The notes beneath the pieces are model-generated. The model made no database searches, was not told the origin of the DNA, and was given only the letters and a program-made list of their open reading frames with translations. A DNA stretch of 64,000 bases from Aliihoeflea sp052435735 (GTDB lineage Bacteria > Pseudomonadota > Alphaproteobacteria > Rhizobiales > Rhizobiaceae): positions 51,804 through 115,803 of the forward strand of contig JBQVNB010000016.1 in assembly GCA_052435735.1 (NCBI GenBank), written 5' to 3'. This document shows, one piece after another, positions 36,395-45,070 of the stretch (its first letter is position 1; each line of letters opens with the position of its first letter). A program made the position numbers and the translations under genes.

Positions 36395-37639
36395 ATGAAC
36401 GCGCCGACAGGAACACTGAAGCCCTACGACGTCGAGGCCATCCGCCGCGACTTCCCGATCCTGTCGCGCGAGGTCTACGGCAAGCCGCTCGTCTATCTCG
36501 ACAATGGCGCGTCGGCGCAAAAGCCGCAGGCGGTGATGGATCGCATCACCAAGGCCTATTCGTCCGAATACGCCAATGTGCATCGCGGCCTACATTTTCT
36601 CTCCAACGCCGCCACCGACGCGTACGAGGCCGCGCGTGAGACCGTGCGCGGGTTTCTCAACGCGTCCAGCATCGACGAGATCGTCTTCACCAAGTCGGCG
36701 ACCGAGGCGATCAACACGGTCGCGTACGGCTACGGTATGCCGAATATCGGCGAGGGTGACGACATCGTGCTTTCGGTGATGGAGCATCACTCCAACATCG
36801 TGCCCTGGCATTTCATCCGTGAGCGGCAGGGTGCGAAGCTCGTCTGGGTGCCGGTCGACGATGAAGGCCAGTTCCACATCGAGGAATTCGAGAAGCGGCT
36901 TACCGACCGCACCAAGCTCGTCGCGATCACGCATATGTCGAACGTGCTCGGCACCGTCACCCCGATCAAGGAGATCGTGCGCATCGCCCATGCGCGCGGC
37001 ATTCCGGTGCTCGTCGACGGCAGCCAGGGCGCGGTGCATACCGTCGTCGACGTCCAGGATCTGGGCTGCGACTGGTACGTCTTCACCGGCCACAAGGTCT
37101 ACGGTCCGTCGGGCATCGGCATCCTTTATGGCCGCAAGGAAATGCTGGAAAAGATGCGTCCCTTCCAGGGCGGTGGCGAGATGATCGAGGAGGTGACGGA
37201 GGAAAACGTCACCTATAACGAGCCGCCGCACCGCTTCGAGGCCGGTACGCCGCCGATCGTGCAGGCGATAGGCCTCGGCGCGGCGCTGGAATATATGCAA
37301 GGGGTCGGCCGCGAGGCGATCGCGGCGCACGAGGCGGAGCTTGCGGCTTACGCGCATGAGCGCCTTTCGCGCATCAACTCGATGCGCATCATCGGCAATG
37401 CGCCGGGCAAGGGCGCCATCGTCTCCTTCGAGTTGCAAGGCATCCACGCTCATGACGTGTCGATGGTGATCGACCGCGCCGGCGTTGCCGTGCGCGCCGG
37501 CACGCATTGCGCCCAGCCGCTCTTGAAGCGGTTCGGCGTGACCTCGACATGTCGTGCCTCATTCGCCATGTATAATACCAGGGCCGAGATCGACACTCTC
37601 GCCGAAGCGCTTGAAAAGGCGCGCAGTTTCTTCGGGTGA
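36395..37639 (+). CDS. sufS: Cysteine desulfurase SufS
   Basis: The 414-residue group II cysteine desulfurase supplies sulfur to SufBCD. Motifs: VYLDNGASAQKPQAV near the start, PLP-Lys in FTGHKVYGPSGIGILYG (about 230) and the catalytic Cys in RAGTHCAQPLLKRFG with the short loop of SufS. SufE or SufU, the usual partner, is not in the window. Start ATG is 3 bases after the sufD stop, indicating coupling. Confidence 0.97.
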   Translation: MNAPTGTLKPYDVEAIRRDFPILSREVYGKPLVYLDNGASAQKPQAVMDRITKAYSSEYANVHRGLHFLSNAATDAYEAARETVRGFLNASSIDEIVFTKSATEAINTVAYGYGMPNIGEGDDIVLSVMEHHSNIVPWHFIRERQGAKLVWVPVDDEGQFHIEEFEKRLTDRTKLVAITHMSNVLGTVTPIKEIVRIAHARGIPVLVDGSQGAVHTVVDVQDLGCDWYVFTGHKVYGPSGIGILYGRKEMLEKMRPFQGGGEMIEEVTEENVTYNEPPHRFEAGTPPIVQAIGLGAALEYMQGVGREAIAAHEAELAAYAHERLSRINSMRIIGNAPGKGAIVSFELQGIHAHDVSMVIDRAGVAVRAGTHCAQPLLKRFGVTSTCRASFAMYNTRAEIDTLAEALEKARSFFG

Positions 37640-37643
37640 AGCC

Positions 37644-38009
37644 ATGACCGACGACGTAGCAGCGACTGAAAATGCGAGCGTTTCCGCCATTCCCGCGGAC
37701 GAAATCGCGCGGCTGACCGACGACATCGTGTCGGCGCTGAAGACGGTCTACGACCCGGAAATCCCGGCCGACATCTACGAACTCGGCCTGATCTACAAGA
37801 TCGACATCGAGGATGACCGTTCGGTCAAGATCGACATGACACTCACGGCGCCCGGCTGCCCCGTTGCCGGCGAGATGCCCGGTTGGGTGCAAAATGCCGT
37901 CAGCACTGTCGAAGGCGTCTCGGACGTCGACGTGAAGATGGTGTTCGATCCGCCGTGGACGCCGGACCGGATGTCGGAAGAGGCGCAGGTGGCCGTCGGC
38001 TGGTATTAG
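37644..38009 (+). CDS. sufT: SUF system maturation protein SufT (MIP18/PaaD-like, DUF59)
   Basis: The 121-residue protein has an acidic N-terminal extension then the MIP18/DUF59 domain: VYDPEIPADIYELGLIYKIDIEDD, the conserved Cys in LTAPGCPVAGEMPGWV, and DPPWTPDRMSEEA. SufT-type proteins help mature Fe-S proteins. ATG 37644 lies 4 bases after sufS, inside the operon, which supports the suf assignment over phenylacetate PaaD. Confidence 0.93.
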   Translation: MTDDVAATENASVSAIPADEIARLTDDIVSALKTVYDPEIPADIYELGLIYKIDIEDDRSVKIDMTLTAPGCPVAGEMPGWVQNAVSTVEGVSDVDVKMVFDPPWTPDRMSEEAQVAVGWY

Positions 38010-38096
38010 CGACGGGTTGCGCCGCGAGGCAAACTTCCCCATCTTCGGGGTCTAGATCATTCCGCGGGCCTTGAACCCGCCGGCATGGAGCAGTTG

Positions 38097-38486
38097 ATGG
38101 CACGCTTTCAAGTTCTGACACTGACCGACGAGGCGGCAGCCCGCGTTCGCAACATCGTTGCCGCGCGCGAGGGTGCTGCCGGTATCCGCGTCGGCATCAA
38201 GAAGGGTGGCTGCGCCGGCATGGAATACACGGTCGACCTCGTCACCGCGGCCGACCCCAAGGATGACCACGTCGAGCGCGACGGGGCCCATGTCTACGTC
38301 GCGCCAGAAGCCGCGCTGTTCCTGCTCGGCACCGAGATGGGATTCGAGATGACCAAGCTGCGGTCGGGCTTCACCTTCAACAATCCGAACCAGTCGTCGG
38401 CCTGCGGCTGCGGCGAATCGATCGAGCTTCAGCCGGCTGACCTCAAGGCGCTGGCCGAAGCGCGCGGGCAGGGCGCAGTCGCCTGA
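38097..38486 (+). CDS. sufA: Iron-sulfur assembly accessory protein (SufA/IscA family)
   Basis: The 129-residue A-type carrier protein has the three conserved cysteines: one in KKGGCAGMEY and two in the C-terminal ACGCGESI. It carries Fe or Fe-S clusters from the scaffold to apoproteins. GGAG six bases before ATG 38097 decides the start over ATG 38085. It ends the suf run and is convergent with the GFA gene 10 bases away. Confidence 0.94.
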   Translation: MARFQVLTLTDEAAARVRNIVAAREGAAGIRVGIKKGGCAGMEYTVDLVTAADPKDDHVERDGAHVYVAPEAALFLLGTEMGFEMTKLRSGFTFNNPNQSSACGCGESIELQPADLKALAEARGQGAVA

Positions 38487-38496
38487 CGGCCGACCG

Positions 38497-38994
38497 TCAA
38501 TCCACCCACATCCCATGCTTCCTGTGCCAATCGGCGATCGAGAGCTTCGGGTAAAGGTCGAAAGTCTCATCGCCCTTTCGGATTTCCGGCTCGACCCATG
38601 AAGCCTTGTACTTCAGCATCAGGTGCACGCGCGTGCGTGGCTTCGGCAACTCAGTGTCGATGGCTGATGCGAACGGGTGGATGAGTTCGGGCCAGCTCGG
38701 ATCGTAGAGCCAGAGGGCTGAGCCGCAGTCGCGGCAGTAGCTGCGCTCGCCGCTCGACGCCTCGCAATGCGGATGCTCGTCGTCCTCTATCTCAGCGCAA
38801 TAGACACCGATACGGTCTTGCCCCTCGATCTCAAGCGTAGTGGCTAACGCGCCGAGATTGATCGCGAATCCGCCGCCGCCCTGCTGTTTGCGGCAGATGG
38901 AGCAATAGCAAAGCTGGTAGGGCGCCGGTGTGTGGCTGTCGACGCTAAAACTGACGGCGCCGCACCGGCAAGATCCTTCAAGTTTCAGTGGCAT
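38497..38994 (-). CDS. GFA/CENP-V family zinc protein
   Basis: The 165-residue protein has the Cys-rich zinc fold of the GFA family: GSCRCGAVSFSV, CYCSICRKQQGG and YCRDCGSALW. The family was named for glutathione-dependent formaldehyde activation, but most members have no proven activity, so function is open. Start at MPLKLEG (38994) matches family N-termini; the longer frame would overlap the divergent TfoX-like promoter. Confidence 0.9.
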   Translation of the reverse strand: MPLKLEGSCRCGAVSFSVDSHTPAPYQLCYCSICRKQQGGGGFAINLGALATTLEIEGQDRIGVYCAEIEDDEHPHCEASSGERSYCRDCGSALWLYDPSWPELIHPFASAIDTELPKPRTRVHLMLKYKASWVEPEIRKGDETFDLYPKLSIADWHRKHGMWVD

Positions 38995-39056
38995 TGGGCG
39001 CTCCCGCAAGTTGCCGACACGCGCTAATCTAGCGCATCGCAACGTGGAGCCCAGCC

Positions 39057-39407
39057 ATGCAGCCGGCCGATCTGATCGACATGTTCGCCGAGTTCGGGCC
39101 GGTCACGATCCGGCGCATGTTCGGCGGCCACGGTATCTATCACCAGGGCCGGATCATCGCGCTTCATGCCTTCGACGAGGTCTGGCTGAAGGCGGACGGC
39201 GAGACAGCGCCGCATTTCGCGGCGGCGGGCTCGCGGCAATGGGTCTATGAGGGCAAGGGAAAACCGGCGATGATGCCGTACTGGTCCATCCCGGACGCCG
39301 CGCTCGACGATCCGGCGGAACTCGCCGACTGGGCGAGATTGGCCGACGCGGCATCGCGCCGCGCCGAAATATCGAGGAAGGTCAGACCTTCGCGACGACC
39401 TTCATGA
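39057..39407 (+). CDS. TfoX/Sxy N-terminal domain protein
   Basis: The 116-residue protein is a stand-alone TfoX_N domain (FGPVTIRRMFGGHGIYHQG, LKADGETAPHF, PYWSIPDAALDDPAEL). In gamma-proteobacteria TfoX/Sxy activates competence genes with CRP; in alphaproteobacteria these short versions have no shown role. Its 3' end overlaps the convergent DEAD-box helicase gene by 26 bases. Confidence 0.88.
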   Translation: MQPADLIDMFAEFGPVTIRRMFGGHGIYHQGRIIALHAFDEVWLKADGETAPHFAAAGSRQWVYEGKGKPAMMPYWSIPDAALDDPAELADWARLADAASRRAEISRKVRPSRRPS

Positions 39408-41025
39408 ATGCCGGGATGTCGTCGCCGAAGCCGATCGGGGCTTCGCCGAGATCGTCGCGGCGGTGGCGACGGTCACGGTCCTGGTTGCGCGTGTTGCGCT
39501 GGTCGGACCCGTAGGACGCGCGCTGCCGCTCGGCATTGCCAGCGCGGATCGCGTCGCGACGCTCGCTCCGTTCCGGACGCTCGTCCGCCATCGCTGCGAC
39601 CGGGATCGGCGCCGCGTCCCGTACGTCCGCGGCCTCTTCGACGATCGCATCCTCAACGGCGGCCGCCACCGGCGCAGCCTCATCGGACTTGCGGCCGCGA
39701 CGCGGGCGCTTTTCGTCGTCGCCCTTGCGGCCGCCACGGCCGCGAGCACCCTTCGCGCCACGGCGCGGCGCGTCGTCCGCGCTGTCGTCGTGGACGATGG
39801 TCGACAGATCGCCGTCGTGCCATTCGATGCTCTGGCCGATCAGCTTCTCGATTGCATCGACATATTTGCCGTCTGCCTTCGTCGCCAGCGTGAAGGCCTT
39901 GCCGGAACGACCCGCCCGGCCGGTGCGGCCGATGCGGTGAACATAGTCCTCGGCGTGGATCGGAACGTCGAAATTGAACACGTGGCTGACATCGGGGATG
40001 TCGAGACCGCGCGCGGCAACGTCGGAGGCGACGAGCAGCTTCAGCTTTCCATCACGGAAACCCGCCAACATGGCCATGCGCGCGCGCTGGTCCATGTCGC
40101 CATGAAGTGCGCCGGCGTCGAAATCATGCTTGACGAGCGAACGGAAAAGCTCGGAAACTGCGGTCTTGCGGTTGCAGAAGATGATCGCGTTCTTCAGTTC
40201 GCCTTCTTCGGCGCGGATCAGGTCGCGCAGGACCTCGCGCTTGTCCCAGTCCTTCGACTTCGACTTCACCAGCCTTTGCGTGACGGTGGTGGCGGTGGAC
40301 GCAGCCTTCGAGACCTCGACGCGGACCGGCGCCTGAAGGAACTTTTCGGTCAGCTTGGTGATTTCCGGCGGCATCGTCGCCGAGAAGAACAGCGTCTGCC
40401 GGGTGAACGGGATCATCTCGCAGATGCGCTCGATATCGGGAATGAAGCCCATGTCGAGCATGCGGTCCGCTTCGTCGATGACGAGAATGTCGACGGCGTT
40501 GAGCAGGAGCTTGCCGCGCTCGCGGTGATCGAGCAGGCGGCCGGGCGTCGCGATCAGCACGTCGGCGCCGCGCTCCAGCTTCTTTTCCTGCTCGTCGAAC
40601 GACACGCCGCCGATCAGCAGCGCGATGTTGAGCTTGTGGTTCTTGCCGTACTTGATGAAGTTCTCTTCGACCTGTGCGGCAAGTTCGCGCGTCGGCTCGA
40701 GAATGAGCGTGCGCGGCATGCGTGCGCGGGCGCGGCCCTTTTCGAGGCGCGTGATCATGGGCAGAACGAAGGCGGCGGTCTTGCCGGTGCCCGTCTGGGC
40801 GATGCCGAGAACGTCCTTGCCGAGCAGCGCATGGGGAATCGCGCCTGCTTGAATCGGTGTCGGGACGGTGTATCCGGCGTCTGTTACGGCGGAGAGGACT
40901 TTTGGCGAAAGTCCGAGATCGGCAAAGGTCAGGGTCGGCTCGGACGCCTGGTCTTCAATCTTGCTTTCAGCTGACACGTTTTTGATTGTCTCTGCTAGGT
41001 TTGGCGGCGCGCGGATTGCGCCCAT
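39382..41025 (-). CDS. DEAD-box RNA helicase (RhlE-like)
   Basis: Up to 547 residues. The helicase core (about 35-400) has the Q motif (FADLGLSPKV...PTPIQ), AQTGTGKT, PTRELA, DEAD in VIDEADRML, SAT and HRIGRTGRAG. The C-terminal 130 residues are disordered, with Arg/Gly- and Asp/Arg-rich blocks for RNA binding. Likely roles are ribosome assembly and mRNA decay, especially in the cold (inference). Start is uncertain: ATG 41025 gives a longer N-terminus, while GTG 40977, after an A-rich GAGACAATCAAAAAC stretch, is a good alternative. Confidence 0.93.
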   Translation of the reverse strand: MGAIRAPPNLAETIKNVSAESKIEDQASEPTLTFADLGLSPKVLSAVTDAGYTVPTPIQAGAIPHALLGKDVLGIAQTGTGKTAAFVLPMITRLEKGRARARMPRTLILEPTRELAAQVEENFIKYGKNHKLNIALLIGGVSFDEQEKKLERGADVLIATPGRLLDHRERGKLLLNAVDILVIDEADRMLDMGFIPDIERICEMIPFTRQTLFFSATMPPEITKLTEKFLQAPVRVEVSKAASTATTVTQRLVKSKSKDWDKREVLRDLIRAEEGELKNAIIFCNRKTAVSELFRSLVKHDFDAGALHGDMDQRARMAMLAGFRDGKLKLLVASDVAARGLDIPDVSHVFNFDVPIHAEDYVHRIGRTGRAGRSGKAFTLATKADGKYVDAIEKLIGQSIEWHDGDLSTIVHDDSADDAPRRGAKGARGRGGRKGDDEKRPRRGRKSDEAAPVAAAVEDAIVEEAADVRDAAPIPVAAMADERPERSERRDAIRAGNAERQRASYGSDQRNTRNQDRDRRHRRDDLGEAPIGFGDDIPAFMKVVAKV

Positions 41026-41148
41026 GCAACAAGGGTTCCAGGCCAGCGGCGTGGAAGTGCTGCCGTGGCGTTAAGGCCAAGCTGGGCAAATGTCAATCGA
41101 ACCCTCGGTTTTCAAGCCCTTTTCGTTAATGCCGCGCGCATTCGTCGC

Positions 41149-41928
41149 TCAATAGCGGAACTGCTCGGCCAGCACGCGCTCGTCCCAGGAATGGCTTGCG
41201 TCGAAGAGGACCGTCGCGGTCACGTCGCTCGCCTCGCGCACGGTGACTTTCAACACCGATCGGATTTCGGTGTGGTCCGCTACCGCATTGACCGGCCGCT
41301 TCTCCGCTTCGAGAATCTCGAAGCTGACCGTGGCACGGTTCGGAAGCAGCGCACCGCGCCAGCGGCGGGGACGGAAGGGACTGACCGGCGTCAGCGCGAG
41401 AAGAGGCGCGTCGAGCGGCAGGATCGGGCCGTGGGCGGAGAGATTGTAGGCCGTCGAGCCCGCAGGCGTCGCCACCATCACCCCGTCGCAGACGAGCTCG
41501 TCGAGCCGCACCTTGCCGTCGATCGTGATGCGCAGCTTGGCCGCCTGCGCCGACTGGCGGAAAAGCGCGATCTCGTTGATCGCCAGAAGCTTGGCTTCCG
41601 GACCTTCGGCGGTTTCGGCAATCATTTCGAGCGGGCGGATCGTCTCGGACAGGGCGGCGGCGATGCGTTCTCGCAGGCCCGTTTCGGCGAACTCGTTCAT
41701 GAGAAACCCGACGGTTCCCTTATTCATGCCGTAGATGGCCTTGCCGCTGCCCATCTGCTCGCGCAAGGTCTGGAGCATGAACCCGTCGCCGCCAAGAGCG
41801 ACCACCACGTCCGCCTCTTCGAGGTTGGCCTGACCGTAAAGCGCAGCAAGACGCCGGCCAGCGGACTGCGCCTCGTCGGTCGCGGCGCTGACGAAGGCGA
41901 TCGACTGCGAAGGAGAACGGGAGTCCAT
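41149..41928 (-). CDS. nadK: NAD kinase
   Basis: The 259-residue enzyme makes NADP from NAD. The GGDG motif is in VVALGGDGFMLQTL, followed by GMNKGTVGFLMNEF and the NE/D and ATPAGSTAYNLSAHGPI segments of the active site. ATG 41928 is preferred over an upstream TTG that adds six residues. It is the last host gene before tRNA-Thr and the integrated element. Confidence 0.94.
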   Translation of the reverse strand: MDSRSPSQSIAFVSAATDEAQSAGRRLAALYGQANLEEADVVVALGGDGFMLQTLREQMGSGKAIYGMNKGTVGFLMNEFAETGLRERIAAALSETIRPLEMIAETAEGPEAKLLAINEIALFRQSAQAAKLRITIDGKVRLDELVCDGVMVATPAGSTAYNLSAHGPILPLDAPLLALTPVSPFRPRRWRGALLPNRATVSFEILEAEKRPVNAVADHTEIRSVLKVTVREASDVTATVLFDASHSWDERVLAEQFRY

Positions 41929-42006
41929 CAGATGCGCTCGGTCCAAATGCTAGGGATCAAGCGGGTAGCATGTCGGCAAGGGGCTGCAAAGCGATGATGA
42001 CACACA

Positions 42007-42082
<76 letters not shown>

Positions 42083-42180
42083 ATCGCCGTGGCAGTATCA
42101 CAACTGGCCATCGAGTAAAGTGCTAGCACCGCGAAAGCGTCGCCAGCAAAGGCCGATCCGACTTTCGGATGCTGGATAGA

Positions 42181-42225
42181 TGGCTCCCCGGGCCGGATTC
42201 GAACCAGCGACCAACCGGTTAACAG
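42181..42225. repeat. Left attachment repeat (displaced 3' end of tRNA-Asn)
   Basis: These 45 bases are identical to 52963-53007. They contain the T-arm, 3' acceptor strand and CCA, plus the anticodon loop, of tRNA-Asn, but no 5' half follows, so this copy is not a functional tRNA. It is the host fragment displaced by integration; bases to its left are host DNA. Confidence 0.92.
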
Positions 42226-42424
42226 AGGTTTTCCACCGGAATTTGCTGGAGCATGGCGCGACAAGCTGAAACGCTGAAGTCCTTGAAGCGCATGGCATTT
42301 TGCTGTGCATTGCGTTGTGGGCCGTCGCAACGTGTATCGACAAAGCGCATGTTTGGGCGTACCTAATTGCGTACCTATTCGGAGAAACCGGGCTTTTGAC
42401 CGGTTCCAGAAAAAAGGTACGGGG
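42226..42424. promoter_or_regulatory. Integrase upstream region with GTACCT arm-type repeats
   Basis: No gene is seen here. Two direct copies of GCGTACCTA (42357-42365 and 42369-42377, 12 bases apart) and one inverted AGGTACG (42415-42421) precede the integrase start. Related copies lie inside the right end. They are placed as expected for integrase-arm or AlpA/excisionase binding sites and would overlap the integrase promoter, permitting autoregulation (inference). Confidence 0.5.
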
Positions 42425-43684
42425 ATGCCGACAATCGAACTGACCGACCGCTTTTGCCAGACCGCAAAGCCCGCCGAGGGCAAACAGACCGACTTTTTTG
42501 ACACGATTGTGAAGGGTTTGTGCCTGCGAGTCTCGCCAGCGGGCACCCGCGCCTGGAACCTAGTCTATACCAAGCCGGCAGACGGCAAGCGCGCCCGCAT
42601 GAAGCTAGGCCGCTATCCTGAAATCAAGCTTGTGAAGGCCAGAGAGAAGGCCAGAGACGCGCGAGCAGGGATCGGCGAGGGAATGGACCCCGTTGCCGAG
42701 CAACGCGCTCACGCGGCCTCGCAGACCGTTTCCGACCTTGTGGATAACTACATCGCCCGACACGCATCGACGAAGCGCAGTGGCGACGAGATCGCCCGGC
42801 GGCTCCGCAAAAACATTTCCGATGTCATCGGGACGATCAAGCTGGCCGATCTGCATCGCCGCGATCTCACCCGTTGCATTGATGCCGTGAAGGATAGGGG
42901 CGCACCCGTCGAGGCTAATCGGCTTTTTGAGGACATGCGCGCCATGGTGCGCTGGGCGAAGGGGCGCGGCGATCTCGACGATAATCTCGTCGACGGTATG
43001 CGCCGTCCCACCGAGACGAAGGAACGCGACCGGTTCCTGACGGCCGACGAGATCAAGACGCTATGGCTGGCGCTGCCCGATGCCGACATGCGGGAGTCGA
43101 CGAGGCGCATTCTCCGGCTCTGTCTCTTCACTGGCCAGCGTGTCGGCGAGATTGCGGGCATGACGCGCGACGAAATCGATCTGGATGCCGCGATGTGGAC
43201 GATCCCCGCAGCCCGCGCCAAGAATGGCCGCGAGCATGTCGTGCCGCTGGCGCTCGCTGCCGTGACGATCATTCGTGATCAGCTGGAGGCCGTCGACGCT
43301 CTAGCCGAGAGAAAGGACTTGGCGGTCCCTGTATGGGTCTTTCCCGCACCCGGTTTCCGGGCAGCGGTCACGGCGGCATCCCTACCGAAGGCGGTAAAGC
43401 GTCTAGAAGTAGAGGGGACGATATTCGGCATGGCGCCGTGGACCCCACACGATCTGCGCAGAACCGCCGCCACGCACATGGAGGAAATCGGGATCAGCCC
43501 GTTCATCGTCGGCCATGTGCTGAACCATGTGAGCGTCACCAAGGCTAGCATCACCAGCCGCGTCTATGCCCGCTATAACTATGACCGGGAAAAGCGCGAG
43601 GCGCTGGAACTTTGGGCCGATCGGCTTTCCGGCATTGTCGAGGGCAAGAGCGGGATTGTGCCCCTGCGGAGGATGGCAGGATGA
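42425..43684 (+). CDS. int: Tyrosine recombinase/integrase, P4 type
   Basis: The 419-residue integrase has an N-terminal DUF4102 arm-binding domain (about 1-90, with LCLRVSPAGTRAWNLVY), a SAM-like core-binding domain (about 100-190) and the catalytic domain. Likely catalytic residues are Arg239 in TGQRVGEIAG, His342 and Arg345 in HDLRRTAATHM, His364 in VGHVLNH and Tyr381 in SRVYARY. It integrates and excises the element at tRNA-Asn. An upstream in-frame ATG at 42305 is rejected because the added 40 residues run through the arm-type repeats. The next gene overlaps its stop (ATGA). Confidence 0.96.
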   Translation: MPTIELTDRFCQTAKPAEGKQTDFFDTIVKGLCLRVSPAGTRAWNLVYTKPADGKRARMKLGRYPEIKLVKAREKARDARAGIGEGMDPVAEQRAHAASQTVSDLVDNYIARHASTKRSGDEIARRLRKNISDVIGTIKLADLHRRDLTRCIDAVKDRGAPVEANRLFEDMRAMVRWAKGRGDLDDNLVDGMRRPTETKERDRFLTADEIKTLWLALPDADMRESTRRILRLCLFTGQRVGEIAGMTRDEIDLDAAMWTIPAARAKNGREHVVPLALAAVTIIRDQLEAVDALAERKDLAVPVWVFPAPGFRAAVTAASLPKAVKRLEVEGTIFGMAPWTPHDLRRTAATHMEEIGISPFIVGHVLNHVSVTKASITSRVYARYNYDREKREALELWADRLSGIVEGKSGIVPLRRMAG

Positions 43685-44346
43685 GAGATCGCGAGGCCGA
43701 GGCAAGAATGGTTGCCGCCCATTGGTGCAGAGCACTGTCAAATTTATCTGCGCCGGACGGAAGCACCAAGCCGGAAGAATATCGAGATATGCTCGACGCG
43801 CACTTGTATTCCGAATCCGATCCGGACGATGCGAGATGGGACTACTGGAGAACGATTGAGGGGGGCACGTCCGATTATGTGGTCGAAAGTGCCCGAACCG
43901 GGGACCCCGATGCGCACCTCGCCCTGATAGATTGGCGGGCTAAGTTAATTGAGGAAGGGCGACCCATCCCAGCCGCAGCACGTTCATATTTAGGCGCGGC
44001 GCTTCGAGGAGACTTGCCGAAGCCGTCTCGTGGAAGACGGCGGCAGACAGTACGCGAAGCACTTGGAGATGCCACGATCGCAGTGATGTTGAGCCGGATG
44101 GTTTCACATGCGGGCATCAGTCCTACACGTAACGTGGCCAGCGAAACGCCGTCGGCGTGTTCTGTTGCCATGGAAGAACTTGGCAAGGTCGGCATCAACG
44201 TCAGCGAGGCCAAGCTGGTGTCTATCTGGCAGCGTGAGGGTCGGGGTCTCTATGAAGCTCTTAAAGCGACCGAGGGCGTGGACGCTACCGATCTTTCCGA
44301 AGTATTCGCGACCAACGACATCAGCAAAGTTTTCCCCAACGGTTAG
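43681..44346 (+). CDS. Hypothetical element protein coupled to the integrase
   Basis: The 221-residue soluble protein was not recognised. Its start overlaps the integrase stop by four bases (ATGA), so it is translated with it. The N-terminal half is acidic and Trp-rich (ARWDYWRTIEGG). The second half has a basic patch (RGRRRQTVREALGD) and a helical C-terminus ending GLYEALKATEG. That basic/helical part could bind DNA, which would suit an excision or regulatory partner, but no motif proves it. Confidence 0.6.
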   Translation: MRDREAEARMVAAHWCRALSNLSAPDGSTKPEEYRDMLDAHLYSESDPDDARWDYWRTIEGGTSDYVVESARTGDPDAHLALIDWRAKLIEEGRPIPAAARSYLGAALRGDLPKPSRGRRRQTVREALGDATIAVMLSRMVSHAGISPTRNVASETPSACSVAMEELGKVGINVSEAKLVSIWQREGRGLYEALKATEGVDATDLSEVFATNDISKVFPNG

Positions 44347-44430
44347 AATTTAATCCCGATTTGTTTCAGACGATCTGCTGCTGCGACTAGGCGATGTTTC
44401 TGGCGTCAATAACGAACGCTAGGAACGAAA

Positions 44431-44655
44431 ATGAACCAGTTTGCAGCATCTGAACTTGTCGATGAACCAACGGCTTGCAAGATCATTGGCGGCAGCGAGA
44501 CCCCGATACATCGCTCGACACTATGGCGCGGCATCAATGCAGGCCGCTTTCCCAAGCCTCTGAAAATCGGACCCGGAACGAACCGCTGGCGCACAAGTGA
44601 GCTTGTCGCGTTCCTGGAGCGCGCCGCCGCCGATCGCGACGAGGTGGCCGCATGA
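44431..44655 (+). CDS. alpA: AlpA-family helix-turn-helix regulator/excisionase-like
   Basis: The 74-residue protein has the AlpA pattern: a winged-helix MerR-like fold with HRSTLWRGINAGRFPKPLKIGPGTNRWRTSELVAFLE. AlpA proteins in P4-like elements and PICIs activate integrase or satellite genes and promote excision. An 84-base gap before it gives room for a promoter. The next gene overlaps its stop (ATGA). Confidence 0.85.
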   Translation: MNQFAASELVDEPTACKIIGGSETPIHRSTLWRGINAGRFPKPLKIGPGTNRWRTSELVAFLERAAADRDEVAA

Positions 44656-44831
44656 CGAGTGCGCAGACCATTCGGCAGGGACTGGAGGGCGTGATCGAGC
44701 TGCTAATCGCCATGCTCGACTCGCTGGACGGCGACGAAAACCTCGAAGACACCGACGAGGATCAGGCAGTCGACGACGATCGATGCGACGAGCGCGATAG
44801 CGGCGACGACGAGACGGAGGCGGGCATATGA
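44652..44831 (+). CDS. Small acidic element protein
   Basis: The 59-residue product begins MTSAQTIRQGLEGVIELLIAML. The rest is extremely acidic (DGDENLEDTDEDQAVDDD, then ERDSGDDETE). It overlaps the AlpA stop at its start (ATGA) and the next gene at its end (ATGA), so it sits in a coupled chain and is likely real. Function unknown; the acidic tail could mimic DNA or bind a basic protein (speculation). Confidence 0.55.
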   Translation: MTSAQTIRQGLEGVIELLIAMLDSLDGDENLEDTDEDQAVDDDRCDERDSGDDETEAGI

Positions 44832-45070
44832 GTCCGCGCGGCTTTTCACGCGGTAGGAAGCCGTTCGAGCAACCGGCCGACACGAAAGACATCGTCGGCG
44901 GCAAGAGCCATTTCATCGTCACCCGCACCGCCGCCGGCTGGATCATCACCATCAATCGGCGCGGGCAGCTTACCAGCACGAAGCTATGCGCCACCGAAGG
45001 CGAGATGCGGCGGCTGACGCGGCAGCTATCGGATGACGGCTTGATCGGACGCAACGAGGCGAGCCGATGA
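44828..45070 (+). CDS. Small basic element protein
   Basis: The 80-residue protein is not recognised. It is basic at the N-terminus (MSPRGFSRGRKPFEQP), with a central beta-like FIVTRTAAGWIITINRRGQ and a helical C-terminus. Both ends overlap neighbours by four bases (ATGA), so it is part of a translationally coupled early operon. It precedes the DUF1376 replication-type gene. Confidence 0.55.
   Translation: MSPRGFSRGRKPFEQPADTKDIVGGKSHFIVTRTAAGWIITINRRGQLTSTKLCATEGEMRRLTRQLSDDGLIGRNEASR

Noticed and set aside
42181..42225. A second tRNA-Asn gene
   Set aside because: Only the 3' half is present; no D-arm or 5' acceptor strand follows, so it is an attachment remnant.
42305..42424. N-terminal 40-residue extension of the integrase
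   Set aside because: It would run through the arm-type repeats; the family N-terminus begins at MPTIELTD with a purine-rich ribosome site.
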